Assembly: GCA_023384675.1 (NCBI GenBank)
Contig: JAHDVK010000002.1
Span: 248,001-312,000, forward strand
Direction: 5' to 3'
From: Bryobacteraceae bacterium
GTDB lineage: Bacteria > Acidobacteriota > Terriglobia > Bryobacterales > Bryobacteraceae
Length of the DNA: 64,000 bases
Of this stretch, positions 31,397 through 39,784 are shown in pieces. The stretch's first letter is position 1; every line of letters begins with the position of its first letter. Made by a program: the position numbers and the translations under genes. Under the pieces are notes generated by a model. The model ran no database searches and was not told the origin of the DNA. It worked only from the letters and a program-made list of their open reading frames with translations.

Positions 31397-32746
31397 TTGC
31401 CTCGCATACAAAGCCAGTCAGGGCTTCCTCGCGAAGCGCTGCTTTTTGATGCTTTGGACCGAAGCTCGCATCGTCCGCGGCCTCTTCCTGTGGCGGGCTC
31501 GTTGGCGCTGCATGTCCTTGGGATCGTGCTGGCAGTGGCGACACCCGCAAGCCGGTCTGATGAGTTCATTCGTGGTGAGGACTACCGGATTCTACCCGCG
31601 CCGGAGCGAAAGCTGATCTGGCACAAGCTGGATAGCCGTTTGCCCGACCTTTCTGTCGGGAGCAAGACGGCGCTGAACCCTCCGCGTCCGAAGCGATTGT
31701 CGAAAAAGATGTCGCTGCAGGCGGCGATGGTGGAGGCGCCGCCTGCGGACCAGTTGATCTGGCAGCCGGCAACGCCGCAGATGACGAAGGAATCCGTGGA
31801 CTTGCCCAACCTGGCGGCCTTTCAGCCGCCTCCACCGCCCGAGGCAAAGCCGGAACCCGAGCCGCCCAAGCCGGAGCCGCCCGCGCCCGAGCCGCCGCCG
31901 GTGGTGCTGGCGAAAAAGCCGCCGCCCAGGAAGTTCCGGCCGCCTCCGGAGACACCACGCCCCAAGATGACCCGGATCGAGGTGACGGAGCCGCCCCCGG
32001 GCGCGGCGGTCAGCGAACCGGCGGCGCTGGGACAGATCTCGGCGGTGGTGGCGGGGATTCAGCCGTCGATGAAGGACCTGCCGGAGATTCCGGAGGCGAA
32101 CCGCCCGGCTTCGGTGTCGGTGGGGCCCGATGCGAGCCGGCGCGGGGGTGACGGCGGGGTGCCGGAGGTTTCGGCGGTGGAGGGATTGGAACTGATCACA
32201 CGCGGCGGGGGCGCGGCGGCGCCGGCGGCGCGCTCGACGTTCTCGGCGGAGACGGTGATGTTCTCGAGGGAATCGATCGAACAGAGGCGCGGCGCGGTGG
32301 CCGTGCCGGTAAGGCTGGCGATGCTGCCGCCCGCGGCGAAGGAGTTTTTCGGGGGGAGGTCAGTTTACCTGGTGTTTCTGGAGCGGATGAACGAAAAACA
32401 CTACAGCGGGGAGACGCTGATGTGGTTTGCGGCGAAGGAGCAGAGCGCGACCGGCGGGCGGGCGATGCACGCGCCGGTGCCATTCCGGCAAAAGGACCCG
32501 TTCTCGCCGCGTTCGAAGATTCAATTTCCGTTAAAGGGGCTGATCCGTCTGGCGGTGGTGGTGGGAGTGGATGGATTTGTTAGCGGGGTCCGGGTGCTGG
32601 GAGGGCCTGACGACCGGGTGAACCAGTCGATGGCCGCGGCGGTGGCGGGCTGGACGTTTCTGCCGGCGTTGAGAGGCGGGGAAAAGATCGCGGTGGATGT
32701 ACTGCTGGATATTCCGCTGGCGCTCGCCGCGGACAGTGGTAATTAG
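31397..32746 (+). CDS. TonB-like energy-transducer protein
   Basis: A 449-residue protein with a short cytoplasmic N-terminus, one transmembrane helix at about residues 33-50 (GSLALHVLGIVLAVA), a Pro/Lys/Glu-rich periplasmic spacer (about 145-190: PEAKPEPEPPKPEPPAPEPP) and a C-terminal TonB-type domain (LIRLAVVVGVDGFVSGVRVL ... AAAVAGWTFLPALRGGE). The start is a TTG with no clear Shine-Dalgarno, and a TATACT box six bases upstream would make it leaderless, so the true start is uncertain. No exbB/exbD is in the window. Confidence 0.8.
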   Translation: MPRIQSQSGLPREALLFDALDRSSHRPRPLPVAGSLALHVLGIVLAVATPASRSDEFIRGEDYRILPAPERKLIWHKLDSRLPDLSVGSKTALNPPRPKRLSKKMSLQAAMVEAPPADQLIWQPATPQMTKESVDLPNLAAFQPPPPPEAKPEPEPPKPEPPAPEPPPVVLAKKPPPRKFRPPPETPRPKMTRIEVTEPPPGAAVSEPAALGQISAVVAGIQPSMKDLPEIPEANRPASVSVGPDASRRGGDGGVPEVSAVEGLELITRGGGAAAPAARSTFSAETVMFSRESIEQRRGAVAVPVRLAMLPPAAKEFFGGRSVYLVFLERMNEKHYSGETLMWFAAKEQSATGGRAMHAPVPFRQKDPFSPRSKIQFPLKGLIRLAVVVGVDGFVSGVRVLGGPDDRVNQSMAAAVAGWTFLPALRGGEKIAVDVLLDIPLALAADSGN

Positions 32747-32777
32747 GCCGCGCAGTGCGTTGTCGAGCGGCTCCCGG

Positions 32778-32933
32778 CTACTCGCTCTTGTTGTTCCCCA
32801 GCGCAGGGGCCTGGTGGCGCCGGGAAGCGACATAATCCGACCAGAGGTCCGGGAGGAGTTCGAAGACGACGAACCAGAGAAGGACGAGCGCCAGGAGGCT
32901 GAAGGTAAGCGCCGTAGCGCCGGGTTCGCTCAC
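32778..32933 (-). CDS. Tiny single-helix membrane protein
   Basis: A 51-residue protein with one strong helix (LTFSLLALVLLWFVVFELL) and a polar C-terminus. The start is a GTG that overlaps the TGA of the upstream gene (GTGA), which supports a real co-translated gene. It ends the operon that begins with the TPR lipoprotein. Function unknown. Confidence 0.65.
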   Translation of the reverse strand: MSEPGATALTFSLLALVLLWFVVFELLPDLWSDYVASRRHQAPALGNNKSE

Positions 32934-33241
32934 TGGTTCTCCCTGGCGGCGAATTGCGCTTCGAGTTCGGCGAGGCGGGCGCTGGAACGCTGCGTCTCCG
33001 CGCGACGGAGTGCGCGCTGGGCGAGGCCATACGCGACGCCGGCCAGTCCAAACACGATGGCGGACATGCGTGTGACCTTTGCCTGGCTCATCCAGACGAT
33101 CCAGACCTCGAAAAACGACTCCTTGCCGAGAGCGGTGGAGGCGATGAGGCGGACCTGATAAAGCGCCGCGAGCAGGAAGATCCAAGGCAGCACTTTGCGG
33201 ATAAGCAGGTGGAAGAGTTGTCTGGGGGAGGGGGTGGTCAT
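32930..33241 (-). CDS. Small two-helix membrane protein with C-terminal coiled coil
   Basis: A 103-residue protein with hydrophobic stretches at about 14-30 (VLPWIFLLAALYQV) and 60-75 (MSAIVFGLAGVAYGLA) and an Ala/Glu/Arg-rich coiled-coil tail. The ATG at 33239-33241 overlaps the TGA of the TonB-like gene. Function unknown; membership of the TPR/TonB-like operon suggests an envelope role. Confidence 0.75.
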   Translation of the reverse strand: MTTPSPRQLFHLLIRKVLPWIFLLAALYQVRLIASTALGKESFFEVWIVWMSQAKVTRMSAIVFGLAGVAYGLAQRALRRAETQRSSARLAELEAQFAARENQ

Positions 33242-34239
33242 CACCGGGGAACTCCATAGCGCAGCCGGAGCAGGGCTCGGACTCTCGGTTCGGGGTAGCC
33301 CGCGGGCAGCGGTTGGAAGGCGGGGGTCAAGGCGACGGCTTCGCGGGCCTGCCGGTCCAGTGCGGGGTTGCCGGAGGACTGGACAACTTCGACCGCTCGA
33401 ATGCGGCCGCCCTTTTCGAACGAGAGCGCCAGGACGGTTTCGCCGGAAGCGCCCAGAGCGAGTTTCTCCGGAAATGCCTCGAAACAGGCGCGCCGGAAGC
33501 GGGTCAGAAAAAGCCGGAGGTATTCCTCGAGGATGCGGGCGGCATGGGCCTGGACAAGCACCTCGATGCTGGAGCCGATCCGGGCCGGGGACTCGGGGAG
33601 TCTGAGCCCTTCGCCGGTTCCGCCGCCGAGCCGGGATGAATCCCCGACTACCAGGCGATCGTGCGGCCGATCCCCCGGCCGCCGCTCGCGGCTATTGCTG
33701 GGCGGCACCAAGTCGAAGGGGATCGAAGGTCCACTGCCGCTCTCATTCAGGAGTCCGCCAGAGGGGAGCGCGCCGCCGCCGCCGAAGGCGGGCAGCGGCA
33801 GGTTGGAGGGGCTCTGCTGGGAAGCGTGCTGCTTTGGGCCAGCGCTGGAACGTTCCGTCTCCGCGGGATCGAGGGGGCGCAAATTCAGTCTGCGCAGGTC
33901 GGGCGCGATTAAGGGCCGGTTCGGGACGAGGGCGGAGAGCGGGATTTCACCCTGTTTCCCGCGAATCCCGTCCCGGTCGCCCAACTCGAAGAGGGGCGAG
34001 GTCAGCATCACCGCCTGTCCAAACTGATAGCCAGGCCTGGAACGCTGGCTGAAGAGGGTGGCGTCCAGCCCATGGCGGAGAAAGAAGGCGAGAAAGAGGA
34101 GGTGCAGGAGGCTGGAGAGAGCCTGAGTCGAGTACCAGAGCCTACCGGGCCGTTGCTGGAGCTGTTCGAGCGGAACGATCCGGGGCAGCGCAGGCTCAGC
34201 GGGCGGTGGCAATTCCGGAATGAGCTCAATCGGGGGCAT
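33241..34239 (-). CDS. TonB-family protein
   Basis: A 332-residue protein: a Pro-rich cytoplasmic start (PPIELIPELPPPAEP), one transmembrane segment at about 40-56 (LSSLLHLLFLAFFLRHG), a long low-complexity periplasmic region, and a TonB C-terminal domain (GETVLALSFEKGGRIRAVEVVQSSGNPALDRQAREAV). The ending PRVRALLRLRYGVPR is a final beta strand typical of the fold. It follows the TPR lipoprotein by 3 bases and overlaps the next small membrane gene. Confidence 0.82.
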   Translation of the reverse strand: MPPIELIPELPPPAEPALPRIVPLEQLQQRPGRLWYSTQALSSLLHLLFLAFFLRHGLDATLFSQRSRPGYQFGQAVMLTSPLFELGDRDGIRGKQGEIPLSALVPNRPLIAPDLRRLNLRPLDPAETERSSAGPKQHASQQSPSNLPLPAFGGGGALPSGGLLNESGSGPSIPFDLVPPSNSRERRPGDRPHDRLVVGDSSRLGGGTGEGLRLPESPARIGSSIEVLVQAHAARILEEYLRLFLTRFRRACFEAFPEKLALGASGETVLALSFEKGGRIRAVEVVQSSGNPALDRQAREAVALTPAFQPLPAGYPEPRVRALLRLRYGVPR

Positions 34240-34242
34240 GAT

Positions 34243-36549
34243 CTAGCTGAGTTGGGCCAGAAGTGCGCGGATTTTTTTCTCCATTTCCGGCGGGGGCTGC
34301 CTCTCCAGGGCGGCCTGGAGTTCGGCGCGGGCGCTGTTGCGGTCGCCCTGCTGGAGCAGACCGGCGCCGAGATGATACCGGAAGGCGGCTTCATCAGGGT
34401 ATTTTCTGACGAGCCCGTTGAAGATCTGGAGGGCTGAGGATACGTCGTTCTTCTTCAGAAAGACCCATCCGACGGTATCGGCGATGTATCTTTGCTGCGG
34501 CACCTGCTGGAGCGCGGTTTGGGCAAGCTTTAGAGCCTCATCCAGATCGCCGCCGTGCTCCGCCAGCAGGTAGGCGAGGTTGTTCATGGCGATGGGCGTA
34601 TTGGGATTCAGGGCGAGAGCCTGGCGGTAGGCCGCGATCGCCTCCTTGGGCTGGCCGGAGACCTCAAAGGCATAGGCGAGGCGGAGCATCGCCTCCAGGC
34701 TGTCCGGGGTGATCTGAGAAGCGCGACGGAAGGCGAGGATGGCTCGCGGCAGATCGCCATTCAGCTGATGGGCCATGCCGAGTTGGAGGTAGAGATAGTC
34801 CCAATTTTGGTCGCGCTCGGCAAGCCGGATGAATTCATTTACGGCCAGCGGGTAGTCTTTCACGCGCATGGCAGTGCGGGCGAGCAGGAGCCGGATGCGC
34901 GGGTCGGCGGGCAGGCGGGTGAGTTCGTCCTGGGCGAGCTTCAGGGCCTGGGTGTTGAATTCCTGGGCCAGGTGGACTTCGACGATTCCCGTGAGGGCGC
35001 GCACGTCGCCCGATTCTTTGTAGATATTACGCAGCCGTGCCTCCGCGGCGGAGTAGCTGCGTTCCGCCAAGTCGAGAAAGGCCATCTGGAGGTGAGCTTC
35101 CCGGAATTGGGGATAATCTTTCAACAGTTGCAGGAGGATTTTGCGAGCCTCGGTGAGATTGCCGAGGCCCGTCAGGGCGGCGCTGCGGTAGTAGCGGCCC
35201 TGGGGGTGTGAGGGGTTAATGCTCAGGATCTCGCTGGAGTACTGTTGGACTTCGCGGTAGCGGTCCGTGTCGAGAAGCATCTGGGCGAGGGCGAGCCGTG
35301 GTTCAAGGAAGTTCCGCTGCATCTGGCTGGCGCGGAGGAAGGAGGTGCGCGCCGGTTCGGATTGGCGGTTGGCGAGCTGGGCAAGACCGAGGTTGTATTG
35401 CAGGAGCGGGTTGTTGGGGCTTTCCTTGACGAGGGCTTCGAACTGCTTGAGCGAATCCGCGGCGTCCTTTTCCATATTGAGCAGGGCTCTGCGGGCGCGG
35501 CTTTCGGGGTCATTGGGGGATCCCTCGAGGATGCCGGCGTAGGCCTTTTCTGCTTCCTCCCGTTTGCCCTCGATCAGGAGCAGGTGAGCGAGGCGTTTCT
35601 GGTACTCGGTGGTGAGTTCCGCGCTGGCGGCCGACCGGGAGAGTCCGTCCTCATAGTAGCGGCGGGCTTCGGGGATCTTGCCGATGCCGCGGTAGAAGTC
35701 GCCGGCCGCCAGGTGGCCGCCAGGGTAGGCGGCGGCGTCCTCACTGAGGGGCGCGAGTGCCTGCTGCATCTCGTTCGTCTGACGTTGCCGGAAGTGGTGA
35801 AATGCGAGCGCGGTTCTGGCTGACGGCTGAGTGGGCAGGGCTTCGATCCGCTTTCGGAGAATTGCCTCGGCGCCGGTTGTGCGGCCGGCCTGCATATAAA
35901 GCGAGTAGAGCGCGTCGTAGGCGGGATGGAATTCGGGGTTCAGTGCAATCGCCTTTTGCAGCAATTCTTCCGCTTTGGCGGTCTCGTTTGCGCGCTGGTA
36001 CACCGTTCCCATGCCCGCGAGCGCTTCCGGCGATTCGGGGTTCAAGGCGAGGGCTTTCTCGAAGTAGGTTGCGGCCTCCGGGTTCTGGTTTTCGATGAGG
36101 GCGACCTGGCCGCGCAGCATGAGACCTGGATAGGAGTTGGGATTCTGTTGCAGCAGGCTTTGCGCGATGCCGCGGGCCATTTGAAGCGGGTACTCCTCGA
36201 CGGCGCCCTGATAGACATAGGCGAAGAGGTAGATCTCGGCGAGGCGTTTCTTGACGTCCTCATTCTCGGGCATCAGCGTCATGGCTTCACGCAACGCGAC
36301 GAGGGCGCGGGATATGTCGCCGCCCCGCTCGAGGTCAGTCAGCGCGAGCTGGTAGTAGGCTTCGCCGAGGCGCGGGTTCTTTTGGATTGCTTTGCGGAAA
36401 GCGAGGGCGGCGTTATCGTAGTCCTTGGCTTCAAGGCGCCTTTTCCCTTCGGCGACATAGCGGTCGGCGGAAGCTTGCTTGAACGAACTGCAGGAGGAAA
36501 GCAGCAGAGCCGTCGCGAGAATCGAACACAAGTTTACGTGGAGAGTCAT
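34243..36549 (-). CDS. Large TPR-repeat lipoprotein (PrsT-like)
   Basis: A 768-residue lipoprotein: lipobox LLLSSC gives a lipidated Cys near residue 20, and about 17-20 tetratricopeptide repeats fill the rest (for example DYDNAALAFRKAIQKNPRLGEAYYQLALTDL). This length and build match the TPR lipoproteins that accompany exosortase/PEP-CTERM exopolysaccharide loci, where they are thought to help polymer assembly or export. The locus and exosortase lie 11 kb apart on the same strand. First gene of the operon 36549-32778. Confidence 0.85.
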   Translation of the reverse strand: MTLHVNLCSILATALLLSSCSSFKQASADRYVAEGKRRLEAKDYDNAALAFRKAIQKNPRLGEAYYQLALTDLERGGDISRALVALREAMTLMPENEDVKKRLAEIYLFAYVYQGAVEEYPLQMARGIAQSLLQQNPNSYPGLMLRGQVALIENQNPEAATYFEKALALNPESPEALAGMGTVYQRANETAKAEELLQKAIALNPEFHPAYDALYSLYMQAGRTTGAEAILRKRIEALPTQPSARTALAFHHFRQRQTNEMQQALAPLSEDAAAYPGGHLAAGDFYRGIGKIPEARRYYEDGLSRSAASAELTTEYQKRLAHLLLIEGKREEAEKAYAGILEGSPNDPESRARRALLNMEKDAADSLKQFEALVKESPNNPLLQYNLGLAQLANRQSEPARTSFLRASQMQRNFLEPRLALAQMLLDTDRYREVQQYSSEILSINPSHPQGRYYRSAALTGLGNLTEARKILLQLLKDYPQFREAHLQMAFLDLAERSYSAAEARLRNIYKESGDVRALTGIVEVHLAQEFNTQALKLAQDELTRLPADPRIRLLLARTAMRVKDYPLAVNEFIRLAERDQNWDYLYLQLGMAHQLNGDLPRAILAFRRASQITPDSLEAMLRLAYAFEVSGQPKEAIAAYRQALALNPNTPIAMNNLAYLLAEHGGDLDEALKLAQTALQQVPQQRYIADTVGWVFLKKNDVSSALQIFNGLVRKYPDEAAFRYHLGAGLLQQGDRNSARAELQAALERQPPPEMEKKIRALLAQLS

Positions 36550-36573
36550 GATTCTTGGATGGGAGAAAGAGAA

Positions 36574-36602
36574 AAGGTGAACGGCGGAGGCCCGTTCACC
36601 TT
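36574..36602 (-). terminator. Rho-independent terminator of the PEP-CTERM gene
   Basis: Perfect 10-base arms AAGGTGAACG and CGTTCACCTT around a 9-base loop; read on the minus strand the stem is followed by TTTTCTCTTTC. It lies about 45 bases downstream of the PEP-CTERM gene stop and just ahead of the TPR gene, so it separates the two units. Confidence 0.75.
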
Positions 36603-36646
36603 GTTCGACAGCGGGAATGACGGTTGTCAGTGATTGGCGGACGCCG

Positions 36647-37399
36647 CTAGACGGCTTGCGAGCGGCGGCGGCGCCGGTTCAAGAGAAAGAGCGCCCCACC
36701 GATGGTGCCCATGAGCAGATACGCGCCGGGTTCGGGAACGCCAGTGGCCAGTCCCTTGGACCAGGCGACTTGCAGGCCGGTCGGGTTCGGTGCATCCGCA
36801 TCGTTAAAAACATCAAAACGGATCGTGTACGTGCCGGGATTCAGGCCGGTGAGAGTTCCGAAACTAAAAAAGCCCTGATAGTTGGGCTGGAACGCCAGGC
36901 CGTAGCCTTGCGAGGTGCGGGCTGGCGCCGGCACGGTCGCGGTGTACACCTCACTATTCGGGCCGATAAGATAGACCGTGTTGTTGAGGATTTCGTTGTC
37001 GGCCCAGAGGCGGCCGTCGAGTTCCAATATCCACTTGGGGGCGCCAGAGAGAGTGAACGTGGTGGAGACTTGAGCTGTGGTCTGTCCGGGGCCCAGGTTA
37101 TTCGCCTGCGGGGAGATCCACTTGTAGTCATTCGGCGTGTTTGTTCCCAGGCTGTTCGGGTTCCAAGGAGGGATGGGCAGGGAACTGGTGACAACCGCGG
37201 GGCTGCTGACGCTGCCGACTGTCCAAGTGTAGTTGGAATCCTGTTGCCCGCCCGGCGCCGTGCCCGGGGAGAAACTGGAATTAAAGCCCGTGTTCCAAAG
37301 CTGCCGGTTGTTGACATCCAGCAAATCGATGGTGATGGCGAGCATGGGAGATCCACTCAGCACGATTGCACCGAGCAGAGTCAAGACTAATTTGCTCAT
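36647..37399 (-). CDS. PEP-CTERM sorting-signal protein
   Basis: A 250-residue secreted protein with an N-terminal signal (VLTLLGAIVLSGSPMLA) and a C-terminal exosortase sorting tag: VPEP at about 221-224, a hydrophobic helix (YLLMGTIGGALFLL) and a basic tail (NRRRRR). The middle is beta-rich (ITIDLLDVNNRQLWN ... STTFTLSGAPKWILEL) and contains no known enzyme motif. Expected to be cut and anchored by the exosortase encoded at 47715-48551. It has its own promoter candidate and terminator, so is a single-gene unit. Confidence 0.9.
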   Translation of the reverse strand: MSKLVLTLLGAIVLSGSPMLAITIDLLDVNNRQLWNTGFNSSFSPGTAPGGQQDSNYTWTVGSVSSPAVVTSSLPIPPWNPNSLGTNTPNDYKWISPQANNLGPGQTTAQVSTTFTLSGAPKWILELDGRLWADNEILNNTVYLIGPNSEVYTATVPAPARTSQGYGLAFQPNYQGFFSFGTLTGLNPGTYTIRFDVFNDADAPNPTGLQVAWSKGLATGVPEPGAYLLMGTIGGALFLLNRRRRRSQAV

Positions 37400-37458
37400 T
37401 TCGTCCTACCTCCGCCTAAATTTCTTGGACACTTCCTGCGACATTCCGCCACTAAAAC

Positions 37459-37488
37459 AGAATACTCCAGATCCGGCAAGCGTTGCAA
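37459..37488 (-). promoter_or_regulatory. Sigma-70-type promoter candidate for the PEP-CTERM gene
   Basis: TTGCAA (37483-37488) and TATTCT (37459-37464) on the minus strand are 18 bases apart and about 60 bases upstream of the ATG. I checked for a sigma-54 -24/-12 pattern, described for PEP-CTERM genes elsewhere, and did not find the required GG-N10-GC spacing. Confidence 0.4.
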
Positions 37489-37543
37489 GTCCTTTTTTTA
37501 CCTAGATATTCAGCGCTTCAAGGATGAAACGCAGGGTTAACCC

Positions 37544-38833
37544 TTAGGCGAATCGAGTACCGGAGCGGTCCGCATCGCGTGGCTGGTTGGCCCTTCCGCC
37601 GGGAGTGTGGAAAGCGAGCGGCACGAAGGCGAGCAACAGGCCAATGGCCGGCATCATGTACCTGGCCAGCGAGTGAAATACCGTGCAGGCAGCCCAGAAA
37701 TAGAGGATGACAACCACCAGGAGCAACCCCGGCGCGCGATCCGCTCCTGCAATCTGAAAATACCGAAAAACTCCCAGCGCCGCGGGAAGCAGCAGGAAAA
37801 TCGCCAGAACCTGGTTCACCCTCTCCGGAAGCGGCTTTTGGGAATCAGTGCCATACCACGAGCGCGCGGCCTTGAAAGTATACGTCTGAAGGACGGCTCC
37901 CGGGCGTTCGAGCGCCAGCTTTTTCATGAGCGAAAGGACGCGGGAAATCGAGTCCAGATCCGGATACTTACTCCATACGGCGCGGCTTACCCATTCCACC
38001 CCGGCCGGGAGCGCGATTCTGTCCCGCATCGCTTTTTGATTGAAGGTGAAGCCGTCGCGCATCGAGGCCGCGGCGGCGCTGGAGATCGGGATGAAGCGGC
38101 CCGTATTCCGCCACAAGAAGGCTTGCCAGGGCGCTACCGTGAGCAAGGCCGCGGCGAGAAGGATGGCGGAGGCCCGGAGGCGTGCGGACACCGGCCTGAT
38201 TCCGTGGAGCCAGACGCCGAGGGCCAGGAGGAGTGGGATCAGCAGTCCCGTGGGCCGGGTCAGTGCTGCGAGGCCGCTCAAGACCCCAGCCAGGAGGCAG
38301 AAGAGCGCGGGTCTCAGGGTGCGGCCGCTCGACGCCCAAAGGGAGCAGAAAATGGACGCAAGCAGAAAGAGGGTAAACGGCGTTTCGCTCAATGGAAGCA
38401 AGGCGCCGTACAGCACATGAGGGTGGACAGCAAAGAGCAATCCGGCGGCAAATGCGCCTGGAACAGGCAGAACCATGCCCACGATCGCATGGAGGAACAG
38501 GCAGGCCAGGATGGTGCACAAGGCAGCGAAGACGAACAGAATCGTAATTTCGGGCAGGCCGGAGGCGCGGGCGGCGAGGCGGATCGAGGCAAGCATTGCC
38601 GGATAAGCGGGCGGATAGCGGTGCAGGGTTTCGCCGCTGGGGGAGGTGAAGCCATGGCCGGCCAGCAGGTTCCTCACCTGCGGCTCGTAATCGGGCGCTA
38701 TCGCACGTTTTGCGCTGGCAGGGGCAAAGAGAAAGGACGCCAGGCATACGGCGAGACTGATCAGGGCCAGCCTGGCTTTGGGCTTGGGTAGCGCGTCCAG
38801 GAACGCGAGCAGTTGAACGATTCGATTCGCCAT
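37544..38833 (-). CDS. GT-C/ArnT-like membrane glycosyltransferase
   Basis: A 429-residue integral membrane protein with about ten helices. The first extracytoplasmic loop has an Asp-Tyr-Glu (PDYEPQVRNLLAGHGF) followed by HRYPPAYPAML, as in polyprenol-phosphate-sugar-dependent GT39/GT83 enzymes. Predicted to transfer a sugar from a lipid donor outside the membrane. ATG 38833 is chosen, with GGTGA upstream; a GTG at 38851 is also in frame. It is the last gene of a run beginning at the CapK/PaaK-like ligase. Confidence 0.82.
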   Translation of the reverse strand: MANRIVQLLAFLDALPKPKARLALISLAVCLASFLFAPASAKRAIAPDYEPQVRNLLAGHGFTSPSGETLHRYPPAYPAMLASIRLAARASGLPEITILFVFAALCTILACLFLHAIVGMVLPVPGAFAAGLLFAVHPHVLYGALLPLSETPFTLFLLASIFCSLWASSGRTLRPALFCLLAGVLSGLAALTRPTGLLIPLLLALGVWLHGIRPVSARLRASAILLAAALLTVAPWQAFLWRNTGRFIPISSAAAASMRDGFTFNQKAMRDRIALPAGVEWVSRAVWSKYPDLDSISRVLSLMKKLALERPGAVLQTYTFKAARSWYGTDSQKPLPERVNQVLAIFLLLPAALGVFRYFQIAGADRAPGLLLVVVILYFWAACTVFHSLARYMMPAIGLLLAFVPLAFHTPGGRANQPRDADRSGTRFA

Positions 38834-38854
38834 GACCGGCTTCACCGGCACCCG

Positions 38855-39784
38855 TCAGATCAGCGACAGCACCGGCGTGGGATTCCAGCCCAGCGTGGTA
38901 CGTGCGCGCCGGTCGTCAAAGGTGAGGGTGCTTGTCATTTTTTCGAACCGGCTGGTGTTTAGCGGCACGCGATCTCCGCCGAGCATCTGCAGGGCATCAC
39001 CCGCGCGAGCACACAGCCGCGCCAAGCCTTGGGGGAGCGCGTGCGGCGGCCGAACGCCATGACTCCGGGCGAAGGCCAACTCAAGCTCCCGGAAGCTGGG
39101 GTGGGCGCCATCGGTGAGATGAAAGACGCCCCCAAGTTCGGCGGCACGGGGCACAATCGCCGCCACGTCGCTGGCAGAGACGACGCTGCGCCGGGCCTTG
39201 CCCGGCCGGATTCCGGCGTAGCGGCCTCGCCGGATGGCCTCCGACATCGCGCCCAGGTTGCCGGGCGGGTTTTCGCCGAAGACAAGCGGCAGGCGAAGAA
39301 TGCAGACGCGGACACCGGCGTTTTCCGCCCAATCCAGAACGAGCCGCTCCGCCGCCAGCTTGCTGGACCCATAGGGATCGCTGGCTTGCAGGGGTGTTAT
39401 TTCATCGAGAAGTTCACCGCCGGTTCTTCCGTAAACCGCTACCGTGCTGATGAGGACGAAACGCTTGGGCCGCGCCGGCTGCCGGGAGAGGGCATCGAGC
39501 AGGTTCCGGAGGCCTTGCGTATTAACCAGATGGAACAGCCGCTGTTCGGCTGTCGTGCGAGGCGTGAAATGGGCCAACCCGGCCGCGTGAACCACTAATT
39601 CGTAGCGGGCGTCCTCCAGCGCATTTGCCTCGAGGCTGGTGAGGCTGGCTTCGACCCAGGATCCGCAATCCGGACGGCGGCGGCACAGCCCCGTGACGGC
39701 GTAGCCGGCGGACGCAAGTCCGGAGTTCAAATAGCGGCCGAGGAATCCGGAAGCGCCTGTGAGCAGGCAAGCTGGCTGATTCAT
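38855..39784 (-). CDS. NAD-dependent sugar epimerase/dehydratase (SDR)
   Basis: A 309-residue extended short-chain dehydrogenase. GASGFLG at residues 10-16 binds NAD; the catalytic YGSSK is near 140, preceded by ISTVAVYG. Size and motifs fit UDP-glucose 4-epimerase-like enzymes acting on nucleotide sugars. It overlaps the upstream glycosyltransferase gene by 4 bases, so likely supplies or modifies a sugar for the glycan. Confidence 0.88.
   Translation of the reverse strand: MNQPACLLTGASGFLGRYLNSGLASAGYAVTGLCRRRPDCGSWVEASLTSLEANALEDARYELVVHAAGLAHFTPRTTAEQRLFHLVNTQGLRNLLDALSRQPARPKRFVLISTVAVYGRTGGELLDEITPLQASDPYGSSKLAAERLVLDWAENAGVRVCILRLPLVFGENPPGNLGAMSEAIRRGRYAGIRPGKARRSVVSASDVAAIVPRAAELGGVFHLTDGAHPSFRELELAFARSHGVRPPHALPQGLARLCARAGDALQMLGGDRVPLNTSRFEKMTSTLTFDDRRARTTLGWNPTPVLSLI

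Noticed and set aside
37400-37543. Sigma-54 promoter for the PEP-CTERM gene
   Set aside because: The GG and GC elements do not have the required 10-base spacing; a sigma-70-type pair fits better.
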